From positions 28,488,583-28,552,582 of the forward strand of contig CM025851.1 of NCBI GenBank assembly GCA_003952965.2: a stretch of 64,000 nucleotides of DNA. The letters run 5' to 3'. Positions 22,641 through 34,833 of this stretch are shown in pieces. The stretch is from Morella rubra (Eukaryota > Streptophyta > Magnoliopsida > Fagales > Myricaceae). The position numbers were made by a program, and so were the translations under genes. The notes below the pieces were generated by a model. The model was not told where the DNA came from and made no database searches. It saw nothing but the letters and a program-made list of their open reading frames with translations. The stretch's first letter is position 1, and the number at the start of each line of letters is the position of its first letter.

Positions 22641-23660
22641 TCGGTCATCCTGGGACTTTCTCGAATTTTCTTATGCTCAGGCACTACCAAACACCGCTGA
22701 AAATAAAGGGTCCCGTCTCCAGATAGTACAAAAGTGTCCTTCGTGCCTGATTCCAGCTTTGCCACTATTTTCCTTACAAACAGGTCTTGCTGCTGACTTT
22801 CCTTATTTCTTTCAATGAGGGTAGGTTGGATCAATAGGGTGGCCAACCTTGCCGTTTCTCCTTGCAAGAGAAGTTCAATATCATTCCGCTCCAAAGCATC
22901 CTTTATTTCTTTCCTTACTACCTTATGAATTAAAGCATCCGCAATAACATAGCCTTTCTTGCATGATAATTAATGGAACAGTCATAATCCTTGATCAACT
23001 CCAACCACTTCCTCTACCTCATGTTGTGCTCCTTCTGAGTGAAGAAATACTTTAGGCTCTTGTGATCCGTGAATATCTCACATTTGCTCCATACAGATAA
23101 TGCCTCCATATCTTCAGAGCAAAACTGCCGCCGCTAATTCCAAGTCATGGGTAGGGTAGTTCTCCTCATGACGTTTCAACTGCCGAGATGCATAGGCAAT
23201 AACTCTATCCTTCTGCATCAAGATGCAACCCAGTCCTTTTTGAGAGGAGTAACTGAAAATCATAAAATCTTCACCCTTGGAGGGCAAGACCAACACTGGT
23301 GCTGTCACCAATCTCTTCTTCAGCTTTTCTCACATTCTTCAGTCCATACATACTTTGCGTCCTTCCTAGTCAAGGTAGTCAATGGGGCAGCTAACTTGGA
23401 AAATCTGTCTACAAATCTCCTATAGGACCTCGTTAGTCCCAAGAAACTACGAATCTCATGAACGTTGACCAGCCTCGGCCAATTCATCACTGCCTCTATC
23501 TTGCTTGGGTCCACTGAGATGCCTTGACTTGACACAATGTGCCCCAAAAATGACACTTGCTCCAACCAAAAATCGCATTTAGATAGTTTAGCATACAATT
23601 GCTCTTCTCGCAATTTTTGTAGTACCAAGCGTAAATGCTTCTTGTGCTCTGGTTAGTCCT
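22622..23660 (-). pseudogene. Ty3/gypsy pol remnant: RT C-terminal part, RNase H, start of integrase
   Basis: Read on the minus strand, the order is the end of reverse transcriptase (23320-23628, with [15 protein letters not shown] and [16 protein letters not shown]), RNase H (about 22950-23311, with [20 protein letters not shown]), and the linker before the integrase zinc finger (22622-22894, with DGTLYFQRCLVVPEHKKIRE). This order is diagnostic of Ty3/gypsy pol. In-frame stops and frameshifts break it, and the integrase core is missing. It is dead. The plus-strand ORFs here are shadows. Confidence 0.88.
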
Positions 23661-23744
23661 TTGAGTTGTTCAGTGGTATTTAGTTTTGAAAGAAAATTCA
23701 AGCTGGTGAGATTTTAGTGATTTTGATACCTGCTTGTACTTATC

Positions 23745-24140
23745 TAGCAGATGGAGAACCAAATGAGCAAGAGGGAAAGTTCGGTGAAGAAGAGGAAATA
23801 CCTGGAGCCCAAACCTAGGCGAGTCTGGGCAACTCGGAGCATGCCCGAGGGATGTTACCAGTACCCGGACACTGTGAAGAAAACCAAGCTGGAGAAATGT
23901 CATGAAGAAGAATCTGACCCTGAGGAAGGATCCGAAATAGAAAAAGAAACGAAGAAGACCAACCTCAAAACCAAAACGGACTTGGCCGAGAAAAAGCTAG
24001 CCTAGTAATTATATATATTTTGTTGCTTTCAAAGACTTTGAAAACTTTGTAACTTTTGAACTCATGCAATTCCGAGGACGGAATTGTTCTTAAGAGGGCG
24101 AGAATGTAACACCTTTCCCTTGTTTATTTTACTTGTTTAA
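23745..24140 (+). pseudogene. Ty3/gypsy 3' end: pol tail, polypurine tract and LTR start
   Basis: The plus strand carries the K/E-rich tail of a gypsy polyprotein (ORF 23751-24005), then GGACGGAATTGTTCTTAAGA, a polypurine tract (about 24092-24104), and an LTR start TGTAACACC at 24105. The LTR is cut off near 24140, where minus-strand protease sequence begins. The same block recurs at 25340-25735, where the polypurine tract is better preserved. Confidence 0.75.
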
Positions 24141-25149
24141 TATGGTCTAACCAATCCATGCCGAGGATAATATCAAACTCTACCATATGCAAAAGAATCA
24201 AATCTACCAGCATAACCACCATTCCTATTGGCATGGGAAAGGCCTTAACTACCCAGTTATATATCTTCGATACCCCTATCGGAATGGCTACCTCCAATAC
24301 TAGTTCTAAGGGTTCCATCTTTGCCCCATTCAACAAGCCACAATAATAAGAAATAAAGGAATGCGTAACACTCGAATCAAACAAAACAGCTACAGATCCA
24401 TAGGGTAGGAGAAAGTTACCTGACACCATAGTACCAGTTGTCTCTTCTTCTTTTTGCCGTCAAAACAAAGACTCGAGCTGGAGCAGTAGTTCGTTGCTGC
24501 TTTCCTTGACAAGTGGCTCCCTTGCTAGTCCTTGCTGGTCCTTGGGGCTGCATTCTAGGGGGTCCACTCTGCCTAGTAGAGTAGTCCTGAGCATAGTGGC
24601 TCGAACGACCACATAAAAAGCAAGTCCCGTATATCAAACAACATTCTTGCCTAGGGTGGAACCTCTTACAATGGGGGCAAGTCGCTCCTTGATTACCTTT
24701 AAATGGAACAGTGTTCCCTTGGTTCTTCCATTGGTCCCCACTACTAACAAACCTCTTGGCTTGAGGCTGATTTCGAGAACTACTTCCTTGCTAAGGGGCA
24801 CCACTATCGTAGCTCGCTCCACCAATTCAGCCTAGTTCTCAAAATTACGACTACACATTTGATCAAAGATTCTCGGATGTAGTCCTTCCTCGAACCTCCG
24901 TGCTTTCTTTTCCTTATTAGGAATCAAGTGAGGGGCAAAACGTGACAACTCCGTAAATCGAGCTGCATACTCCTCTACAGACATCGATCCTTGCACCAGA
25001 GTAGTAAATTCTCTCGCCTTAGCCTCTCAAGCCAATCTTGGGAAATACCGAGTCAGAAATTTCTTCTTGAATCTCCCCCAAGTAATCGGAGCTCCCTAAA
25101 GCTCCTGCTCCAATAGCGCGCTCCTAGATAGCCACCATCTTTTTGCTTC
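24141..25149 (-). pseudogene. Ty3/gypsy gag and protease remnant
   Basis: On the minus strand, the retrotransposon gag domain (about 24830-25140, with TWGRFKKKFLTRYFP) is followed by a zinc knuckle (24416-24637: CFLCGRSSHYAQDY, with Tyr where the last Cys should be) and an aspartic protease (24124-24429) whose active site reads DSSVTHSF instead of the usual DSGATHSF. A gypsy gag-protease order is clear. Stops separate the parts and the catalytic motif is altered, so it is a non-functional relic. Confidence 0.85.
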
Positions 25150-25335
25150 CCCAAAATGACACTTGCTCCAACCAAAAATCGCATTTAGATAATTTAGCAT
25201 ACAATTGTTCTTCTCACAATTTTTGTAGTACCAAGCGTAAATGCTTATCGTATTTTGGTCGGTCTTTTGAATAAATCAAAATATCATCAATAAAAACCAC
25301 CACAAAACGATCTAAGAACTCCCAAAACACTCTAT
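25150..25335 (-). pseudogene. Ty3/gypsy reverse transcriptase fragment with FIDD box
   Basis: The minus-strand translation contains [19 protein letters not shown], the catalytic Y/F-x-DD region of gypsy RT, followed by the [18 protein letters not shown] region. The downstream part duplicates sequence at 23542-23660. Only about 60 codons are present. Confidence 0.85.
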
Positions 25336-25339
25336 TCAT

Positions 25340-25699
25340 CTAGCAGATGGAGAACCAAATGAGCAAGAGGGAGAGTTCGGTGAAGAAGAGGAAATACTCG
25401 GAGCCCAAACCAAGTGAGTCTGGGCAACCCGGAGCATGCCCGAGGGATGTTACTAATACCCGGGCACTGTGAAGAAAACCAAGTTGGAGAAATGTCATGA
25501 AGAAGAATCTGACCCCGAGGAAGGATCCGAAATAGAAGAAGAAACGGAGAAGACCAACCCTAAAACCAAAAAGGACTTGGTCGAGAAAAAGCTAGCCTAG
25601 TAATTCTATATATTTTGTTGCTTTCAAAGACTTTGAAAACTTCGTAACTTTTGAACCCACGCAATTTCGAGGACGGAATTGTTCTTAAGAGGGGGAGAA
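25340..25699 (+). pseudogene. Ty3/gypsy pol tail and polypurine tract (second copy)
   Basis: A plus-strand copy of the block at 23745-24104. It ends in the polypurine tract AAGAGGGGGAGAA (25687-25699) directly before an LTR start TGTAACACCCCTCCC at 25700. This is the canonical junction of internal region and 3' LTR, so it fixes the LTR boundary. Confidence 0.85.
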
Positions 25700-27255
25700 T
25701 GTAACACCCCTCCCTTGTTTATTCCACCTGTTTCATATAGCTGTTTAATATAGTTTATGTTAAAAGATATAAGTTATAATAGATGGGCTCATGTGAAATA
25801 TTTTTCTTCCTTGCGCTTACATTTACAGGGGTAACGGGGCAAGTAGGAGATAAGGTCTGACAAGACGGGCCAGGAGTGCTCGGGAAAAATCCTGGAACGA
25901 TCCCGGGGTAAATGGGAGTTGAATTCCTAGGGTAACTGGGAGCTAAAGTCCCGGGATGACCGAGAGCAGCACTCCCGAGTGAGCTGAACTGAGCAGGTCT
26001 CGGGAGTTTTGAGACCTGGATCCCAGTTGTATGGTACCCTGTATAGCCGGGATGCCTGGGAACAGGCTTGGCAGGAGAGTTACTCGACTCTATTGCACGG
26101 GATGTCTGGGGATATTGGAGACCCGGGATGATTGAGTGTTGACTTCCTAGAGTGACTGGGAGCAAAATTCTCGAGGTGACTCGAATTACACTCCTAGGAT
26201 AGTCGAGAATTGAACTCTCGGGGTCACCGAGAATTTAATGCCCGGGCTCACCGAGAGCTGGACTCCCGGGATGACCAAGACCATGACCCGGCATACTCAA
26301 GACCTGAAATTTAGGGGTACTGAGCCCTGTATGCCGGGGCGTACCATGCGCGGGATGACTGAGCCCTGTATGCCCGGCTTACTTTTTATGTTACCTTTTT
26401 CCACGTGCCTTAACCGTATGGTGTGCATTAAATGCACTTTTATCATATTTTATTTGGTCATTTCGATGGCGCTTTATCTTTGGTGCATATTTTAATTTAC
26501 TACTTGTTAATAGATACGTGAGATATGGGAAGTTTAGGTGGCTGCTTATAAATGAGTATAACATGATTTACAATGATTTTCTAAACCTCTACTTGAGGGT
26601 GTGTAGACTGGCTAGGGGGAATTCACCATTAATTAGTTCTGCTTAGGTTGGAAACAAAAAGAATAAAAGAGAAACTTACTCGACTAACACTGATAGTGAC
26701 ATTGGAGAAAACCATTTGACTGAAAAAGAAAGGGAGGGAAAGTGATGTGAAAAACCTTGTGACCAAAGGAAAGACTGACCGAAGGAGAAAAGGAAGGAGA
26801 GACCGAAAGAAAAAGGAAGAGACCCAGAGAAAGTGATCGGCCTACACCCTTTTTTTCCCCTCAGCTTTTGTCTTTTCTTTTCCTAACTTAGTATCTTGCT
26901 ATTTAGGTGTTTTTATCATCCAAGGAAGCAGTACAACCACGACAACGTAAGGGTGTAGAGTGTTGTCCTAAACATGGGTGTTGGGGTGTTCGGTTATGAA
27001 TAAAAGTGCTTGCATCTCATGAACTGAAAATTGTAAAAAAGCTTGTTCTATGTGTTAAGAGGAAGGAAAGATAAAACGGTATTGGCCTAAGATATGCATG
27101 TGTGACTTTTGTCATAAGTTGGGAAAAAGGAAAGCAAGCTGTACCTTCATGTTATTCGATTTTGTGCTGAAATCAAAATAAACAAAAACATGCAAAGGAC
27201 TTATCAAGCCATGATGAGCCTGGAGAGGCTTTTCTGTTGGAATAGTTACATGCAG
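25700..27255 (+). mobile_element. Ty3/gypsy LTR, proximal part (plus strand; left arm of inverted pair)
   Basis: Starts TGTAACACCCC right after a polypurine tract. Its sequence is the inverted copy of about 29765-31400 over roughly 1.55 kb. For example GGTGTGCATTAAATGCAC near 26419 matches its complement near 30637, and GGTGTGTAGACTGGCTAGGG near 26598 matches near 30431. The first part is full of CCCGGG/CTCGGG-like phrases. At about 27256 the LTR sequence stops and gypsy RNase H sequence begins, so the LTR is broken. Short ORFs (25755-26165 on minus, 26238-26495 on plus) are not genes. Confidence 0.8.
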
Positions 27256-27530
27256 GAGGGAAGAAGGATAGAGTTATTGCCTATGCATCTCGGCAGTTGA
27301 AACGTCATGAGGAGAGCTACCCTACCCATGACTTGGAATTAGCGGCGGTAGTATTTGCTTTTAAGATATAGAGGCATTATTTGTATGGAGCAAGATGTGA
27401 GATATTCACGGATCACAAGAGCCTGAAGTTTTTCTTCACTCCGAAGGAGCTCAACATGAGGCAGAGGAGGAGGTTGGAGTTGATCAAGGATTATGACCGT
27501 TCCATTTTAGCTCAATCGAAGGTCGAGAAA
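27256..27530 (+). pseudogene. Ty3/gypsy RNase H fragment (plus strand)
   Basis: The plus-strand translation contains [20 protein letters not shown] and then [20 protein letters not shown], the RNase H region seen on the opposite strand at 22950-23311. It has an internal stop and lies between two LTR-derived blocks. Confidence 0.82.
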
Positions 27531-28079
27531 TGTTGAAAATGCCCTTAGAGGTCTATAAGGGCAGTTTTGACATTTCACATGAAGCGTTTGGGTAAAAATA
27601 TATGAACTGGGAAAATAACCTTATGGCTGTGTAGAGCATGAAAAATATATGGGGAAACCTATATTAAGGAAGGAAAAATAATAATTTCAGAGATTTCATT
27701 GACAGGCCACATTAAATTGACTAAGGAACATAAAATAACTTAATGAATTAAGGAGATGGACATATAAAAACATTTTAAAAACAAAGATAAAGAAGTGAAA
27801 GTTAAAAGTAGCTTGTGGCGTAAGGAAGAAATAGAATAAGAGGAAATCTCACAACTATAAATACAAAAGTTTTCCACTAGTAGCATTTTACAAAGAAGAA
27901 AATTCCTTCACGAGGATATAAATGTAACGAGGTAAATAATTACAAAAATGGAAGCTGTTTACAGCTTTCTGTCCTACTACATCTGTGAACCCTGCTATTT
28001 GAAAAAAGGGTGTAAATTAACTAAAAAAAAAGCGATTACAACTGACATATAGTCAATCCTCGACTTAGTGTTGGAGGTT
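27531..28079 (+). mobile_element. LTR-derived block, inverted relative to 29240-29380
   Basis: The first about 130 bp (for example AATAACCTTATGGCTGTGTA at 27613) is the inverse of 29240-29380. The remaining AT-rich sequence (27660-28079) could not be matched elsewhere in the window. Confidence 0.6.
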
Positions 28080-31000
28080 AGTCAATAATCTCATTTTCCC
28101 CGATGCCCTCTACCGGTGGCGCCAGTGGAGGAGGGACATCGTACAAGAGAGTCGGGTCAATATCGACTAGCCTAAATCGTCAACTAAGGGAACTGGGGTT
28201 GTACGTGGATCCTTGAGGTACTATTGGGATTCGTACGCCACGTATACCTTGAACGTATTTGTGACAAAAGTCCATATCGTCATAACTAAAATATATGGAT
28301 CAACATCTAAAATCTGCTTGCTCATAAAGGTCAGCATCTATCAGGTTTGATGTCCATAACAGTACATACAAAAGATGAAACAATTAAAAGGGGTGAGTCT
28401 TATTGACTCAGTAAAGGGGGAAAAGGGACATGTCATGAATAATCATAGTAGCAGGTCAACAATAAGAAATAAACATTGATAAGAATAAACAGGATAATGA
28501 TGTATGATCGATGCAATGCAGAATGATGCATTTGTTTCCCGTTATTGCATTCTCTCTCTCTTTTTTCTTTCTTTCTTTTCCTGTTTGTAGAGGTGTCCTT
28601 TCGTCGCTCTGTTTAACCCCTAGAGTCAGGGTTGTGCTTCCTTCCTCTCCTCTGGGACTCTCCCATGCTCTAGCACTAGGACTCTGTCAAGCATACATTC
28701 TTTCATGCTAGGGATATCAACTACTATCCTTTTAGTGGTGGCTTGTACTATCCCACTGTGATGATCGGTACCGTCACCCTGTCATAGGATCACCTCTAGG
28801 TATGGGTTTCATTCCGGTCATTTGGTCATTTCGGTCAACACATTTTCCCATACCCATGATATGTTGATGCAACATGTATCATATACATCATCAGTAATCA
28901 AGTCACAAAGATGAGCAATAGAGTGCCTATGGCATATAAAATTTCGCTGGACATATCATAAGCAAAACAGATGCACAATTCACATAAATCGATTATAAAA
29001 TGCACATATGTACCTTCACAGTTTAATGTCCTTCCTTTGAGGCAAATTAATAACCTTAAGACATGTAAATTAGGGCCTATTGGACCTCATTAAACCCTAA
29101 TGTGCCTATCCCTAAGGTTTCACGGCTTATTGGGCTTGTTTAGGGTTAACGGGCCTAAAGTCCATTTGAGCCGCTAAACGGGCTTTGTGATTTGAGCCCC
29201 TAATTCTACTTGGTTTGGACTCAAAATTTGGTTTACCCATACATTTTTCATGCTCTACACAGCCATAAGGTTATTTTCCCATTTCGTATATTTTTACCCT
29301 AACGTTTCATGTGAAATGTCGAAACTGCCCTTAGAGACCTCCGGGGGATTTTCGACTTTTCTCGACCTTTGATTGAGCTAAAATTTTTACTGGGATCTAT
29401 TGTGATCATATACCACACGTACACTAATTTTGCATGCAAATATTCCAAGGATTTCATGGGGACGTTTTGAACAGCAAGAGTTTACACTAAATGATTTAAT
29501 TTGTCTATTTCATATGCTATAATCCTTGGATCTCATGAGTTAGATCATCGTACCTGAAAAATATAATCACAACAGGCCTTAGATAGATATGAAAATCATA
29601 AAATATTTAAATCATCAGAACTAACGCAATAAGCACAACTTGCTGTAATAGGTAAATCCAACAACTTATGCGGTTGGTTGATTTTTCTCTAAATCCACTA
29701 AAGACCGGCTATCCTAGAAGAAGTTCAAGGATCCTAGGGCCCGACTAGGTTAGTACATTCGGCATTAGTTCCCTCTTGCATGTAACTATTCCAACAGAAA
29801 AGCCTCATCGGGCTCATCATGGCTTGATAAGTCCTTTGCATGTTTTTGTTTATTTTGATTTCAGCACAAAACCGAATAACATGAAGGTACAGCTTGCTTT
29901 CCTTTTTCCCAACTCATGACAAAAGTCACACGTGCATATCTTAGGCCACTGTCATTCCATCTTTCATTCCTTTCAACACATAGAACAAGCTTTTTTACAA
30001 CTTCCAGTTCATGAGATGCAAGCACTTTTATCCATAACGGAACACCCCAACACCCCTGTTTAGGACAACACTCTACACCCTTACCTTGTCATGGTAATAT
30101 TGCTTCCTTGGATGATAAAAACACCTAAACAGCAAGATACTAAGTTAGGAAAAGAAAAGACAAAAGCTGAGGGGAAAGAAAGGGTGCAGGCCGAACTACC
30201 TCTCTCTCTATCACTTTCTCGTGGTCTCTTCCTCTTTTTCTTTCGGTTTCTCCTTCCTTTTCTATTTCGGTCAGTCTTTCCTTTGTCACAAGGTTTTTCA
30301 TGTCACTCTCCCTCTCTTTCTCTTTCGATCAAATGGTTTTCTCCTATGTCACTATCAGTGTTAGTCGAGTAAGTTTCTCTTTTATTCTTTTTGTTTCCAA
30401 CCTAAGCAGAACTAATTAACGGTGAATTCCCCTAGCCAGTCTACACACCCTAAGCTAGAGGTTTAGACAATCATTGTAAATCATGTTGTATCCATTCATA
30501 AGTAACCACCTAGACTCCCCATATCTCCCTTATCTATTAAACTCCCCATATCTCCCTTATCTATTAACAAGTAGTAAATTAAAATATACGCCAAAGATAA
30601 AGCGCCATCGAAGTGACCAGATAAAATATGATAAGAGTGCATTTAATGCACACCATACGGTTAAGGCACGTGGAAAAAATCTAACATAAAAAGTAAGCTC
30701 GGGCATACAAGGCTCAGTCATCCCGCGCATGGTATGCCCTGGCATACAGGGCTCAATACCTCGAAATTTTAGGTCTAGAGGATGACGGGTCCAGGTCTTG
30801 GTCATCCTGGGAGTCTAACTCTCGGTGAGCCCGGGCATTAAATTCTCAGTGACCCCGGGAGTTCAATTCTTGGCTATCCTATGAGTGCAATTCGAGTCAC
30901 CCAGGGAAGTCAACACTCAGTCATCTCGGGTCTCCCATATCTCCAGACATCCCGAGTAATAGAGCCGGGTAACTCTCCTACCAAGCCTGTTCCCAAGCTT

Positions 31001-31400
31001 CCTAGCTATACAGGGCACCGTACATCCGGGATCTAGGTCTCAAAACTCCCGAGACCTGCTCGGTTCAGCTCACCTGGGAGTGCTGCTCTTCGTCATCCCG
31101 AGACTTTAGCTCCCAGTTTCCCCAGGAATTCAACTCCCAGTTACCTTGGGAATTCAATCCCCAGTTACCCAGGGAATTCAACTCCCAATGACCTCGGGAT
31201 CCTTCCAGGATTTTCCTTGGGCACTCCTGGCTTGTCTTGTCAGACCATATCTCCTGCCTGCCCAGTTACCCCTGTAAATGTAAGCGCAAGGAAGAAAAAT
31301 ATTTCACATGAGCCCATCTATTATAACTTATATTTTTTAACCTAAACTATATTAAATAGCTATATTAAACAGGTGGAATAAACAAGGGAGGGGTGTTATA
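28080..31400 (-). mobile_element. Ty3/gypsy LTR, near full length (minus strand; right arm of inverted pair)
   Basis: Read on the minus strand this starts at 31400 (plus strand GGGTGTTATA, from TGTAACACCC) and runs about 3.3 kb. The proximal half (29765-31400) is the inverted partner of 25700-27255. The distal half (28080-29470) is the direct partner of 20720-22250. A long LTR starting TGTAACACCC fits chromovirus-type gypsy elements. A 27-bp phrase with CTCCCCATATCTCCCTTATC is tandemly doubled at about 30514-30567. The distal end is not sharply defined. No intact coding region is attached. Confidence 0.72.
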
Positions 31401-31743
31401 CGCTATATTCGATCTATTGTTGTGGTTGTTGCTAGGATGGTGCTAGATTTCTGTTTGGTCAAGTTGGGAAATGTGCTGATTAAATGCGATTTGGTGTGTT
31501 TTAGTATCAAAATTTAGGGGTAGTTAAAATTTTGGGATATGAAAGTTAGTGAAAAAGTGAAAATAATTTATGAGAATTGGTGAAAAATGGGATATTTTAT
31601 TAGATTCGGTGAAAAAATAAAGAGTGAGGATATTTAAATGAATATTTATAGTGAAAAAGAATGGTTTGATGGAGAGAAAGATTATCTTATAATTTTTTTA
31701 ATGAGGTCAAAATTTTGGAGTGCCCCATCGTGTGCAATAGGCC
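31401..31743. other. Spacer between gypsy LTR and solo LTR
   Basis: AT-rich, with repeated GGTGAAAAA-like phrases. No feature was recognised. Confidence 0.45.
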
Positions 31744-31748
31744 GTTGA

Positions 31749-33087
31749 TGTAGCACCTGGATTTTCTTATTAGTAATAAAATATTGTTTAATTGAGTTTC
31801 GAATAATTTGAAAAAGTTATCCTATTTTAAAAGTGTTTAAAGTTTGAAATGTTGATTTGATTTAAAAAGTTATCTTTTTATGGTGTTTGAAATTTTAAAG
31901 AAGAGATGTTTTATCTTTATCATTTTAAAGTTTTGAATTTAAATACTTCAATAATATGTTTGAATTTTAAAATGGATAGCAATCCAATCTTATCATCTTA
32001 GAAATTAAAGAGGTGTTTGTTTGCCAAAATTTTGGGGAATATTCCTAAAATTTTGGGAATCTTTACTTTATTGAGATTTATTGGGGTTTGTGAAAGGTAA
32101 AGTATGTATGTGTAAAAGTTAAAAATTTTGGAGTGTGTTTGTTTTGTTGGAAATTTTCATGTCCCAAAATATTGAGGAAACAAATGCCCCCTAAGCGTCT
32201 TTTCAAAGGTTATAGTCTAGTTTCTTGAGGTCTTAGAGTTTAATTGATAAAGAGGGTTCAAGTGTTATGAAGGACAAGGAGCGGGATTATTATGCTAGAT
32301 TTTTCTAAAAGACAGAGATGATATTTGAGAAATTGCTTGTTTTAGATGCAAAGTTCAAACTGATGTTTGTAGTATGATATGTTATCTATTTTCAAACCTT
32401 ACGACCCAAAGTGTGCATTGATACCAATTGCAGCCCTTTGAGTGCACCCATTCTAGAAACAAACTAATTTATTTTGTAGGTTCTTTCTGAGTGCACACTT
32501 GGACATGACCGAGCCAAAGTAAAGAAGAATTATACCCATAATATTGGTTTAGTTTGGTTGATCCCCAAACTAAGTAGCAACTGCACAATCTTGTCACAGG
32601 GGTAAACGTGACCCACAGTTATTGCTAAAGTGATTTTCTATAGTATTATTATGAAAGATAAAAAGTTGTTTTACAGTTGTAGTTATATGGATTGAGATTT
32701 ATAGTTTTTTTTATTCATTTTCACTTCTTAAATGTGGCTCATGAAGTGCACTAGAGCATAATGATTTTTCTTACTGAATTGTTGAATTCATCCCTTATTT
32801 GTTCTCTCATTTCAGATGATATTTAGAGTGTGTCGAGAGTCATGTTAGATGATGCCTAAGTGAGTAGCTGATAGAAGGCTTAGAGTTTCAATTATATCAA
32901 GTGTTTTATTTGTAATTTTTTAGTTTTTAAAGAGTTCTAAACGAAATATTTTTATTCAATTGTTACAAAGTTTAAACATGAATTTGTTGTCAATATTATT
33001 TATTTTGTGATAATTGATTTCTACCTCTAATTTTCACTGATTTTCGCATAGAAATAACTCCTTACTGTCGAGTTTCGGGGCATTACA
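31749..33087 (+). mobile_element. Solo LTR, gypsy-type
   Basis: A 1339-bp sequence starting TGTAGCACCTGG and ending GGGGCATTACA, flanked by a perfect 5-bp duplication GTTGA (31744-31748 and 33088-33092). There are no internal domains. A hAT-like MITE (32010-32192) is nested inside it. The ends resemble gypsy LTRs and the LTR at 59646-60950, but the two are not obviously the same family. Confidence 0.85.
32010..32192. mobile_element. hAT-like MITE, copy 2 (inside solo LTR)
   Basis: Starts GAGGTGTTTGTTTGCC and ends GAAACAAATGCCCCC, imperfect inverted termini. It is homologous along its whole length to 12833-13002. It is nested in the solo LTR, so it is younger than that LTR unless the LTR family already carried it. 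Confidence 0.68.
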
Positions 33088-33092
33088 GTTGA

Positions 33093-34824
33093 CATTTGTA
33101 CTAACTAGAATATTGACTCAAATTGGGATGTAATTTTAACTTCTCCCGTGAACAAAATAATACAATACACATATAAGTTAATAAAAATGAAATCGAAAGC
33201 ATATTAAATTTTAAAAAGTAGGAAACTGAAAACATAAAAAAGTCCGTCAGAAAGTCAAACTTAAAAATCGAACTAAACAAGGTAAAGAAGAAAAATAAAT
33301 AAGATTTAAATAAGATAATACCGTCCAGAATTGAAGATAACTATCGAAATATTACACAAAAATATTAAGACACAAAAACTCATAATCATAGGAAAATATT
33401 TTATTTTAAGAAGTCAAATTAAGTTGTTTTAAGCACCTATCAAGATTTTAAAACTGTCAAGATTTTAAGCACCGATCAAGATTTTAAGAAGTCGAATTAA
33501 GAGTCAGCCATTTTTTTTTTCTCTCCCTCTTATCCTTCACGTCTCCCTCCTTCCTTCCCCAGCACGCCTCTAATATACTACTGTGTTGTGGATGTAAAAA
33601 AATGGAAGGGTGGTTCTCTTCAAGGAACAATCGGCTCCATGGTAGGAAGTCCAAGATTGTTGCATGGGTTTTTTTGGTTGCTGCGGAGCCCTCTGTTTAT
33701 TGTCATGGTAATTTGGTTCCTTTGTATAATTAGCTTTGTCCGCATTCTGCTGAAGCTCTACTTTTTGTTAGCGTCCCTGGGTTGATGTCATAACTGGGGC
33801 AATGCCCCCATCGTGATGTATAGCCTTTCGATCTTCTTCTCAAATGATCAGATCTCTTAAGACTTGGCACTCTCTCCTGCTCCAACAATCAATAAAATGC
33901 TAAATTTCCTAAAAATACATCCAATTAATTTCGAAACTAATAAAAGGCATGCTATTAAACATCCGAGTACTTAAAAAATAAAAAATAAAAAAACTAAGCA
34001 TATCGAACAAATTGGACACCAAGAAAAAGAAAAAAAAGAACAAATTGGACAAAACGCAAATCTCCTCAAAGTGCATTTCAGCTATGTAAACCAAAACAGA
34101 AAAAACATAAAAAAGAAAGAAAACAAAATTGAACCATGGGTCGCAACCCACCCCCTTCCCAACTAGAGGGCTGGATGGAATGGCGCAGGCCGTCCCAGTC
34201 CGGCGCAGGAACAGGTGCTAACTAGTGAGACATGCACATAGGTCCAGGATCCAATGTGGATCGCCACTTGGTAAGGCCTCCCTAGCCCCAAGACCCACCC
34301 TCTTGTACATGAGGAGATGGCCCATTGCTGGGGTTGGATCAAGTACCAGGGGTGCTGGGGGCCAGAAAATCCGATCAAAGTTCCTTATAATAAATCCTCT
34401 TGGGAAATTTTTTTTTATGAATTTGATAATACATATAAAAACGTTTGTAATTTAATTTTATTGATGTAAGTGAAACCCTTGATTATTTATTACCTTTTCT
34501 TCATTTTTATTCCCACTCGTGCAGCAGACGAACAACTGTAGTACTGTGACAATTACTACTGTGTTCCAATGCGTTCCATGTGATAGCACTCACCATATAT
34601 ATCCATCAATCAAATGCTAGAGAATACTCGCCGGAGGCTTGGTGATATTTGCAAACTAAAATTTTGTTTAAAAATTCTTTAATTTTAATTTTAATTTATA
34701 ATATAATTAATTTAAAATTTTAGTTAAAAAATAATAAAAAAATCTAACATCATCTATTTCCTCCATTAAATTATTTCTTTTCATTACAATAAACATAAAA
34801 AAGTAACTCAAATCATCTATCTCT
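33093..34824. other. Intergenic spacer
   Basis: Contains a small run of repeated phrases with ATCAAGATTTTAAG (33436-33490) and AT-rich DNA. ORFs at 33588-33785, 33909-34151, 34163-34378 and 34225-34455 show no recognisable domain; the last two overlap on opposite strands. Nothing else is supported. Confidence 0.5.
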
Positions 34825-34833
34825 TTATTTTTT

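Noticed and set aside
30091-30372. 93-aa ORF rich in Leu and Ser
   Set aside because: Lies inside the gypsy LTR and reflects a CT-rich tract.
34141-34400. Possible tRNA or structured RNA in a GC-richer patch
   Set aside because: No cloverleaf, box A or box B arrangement could be drawn.
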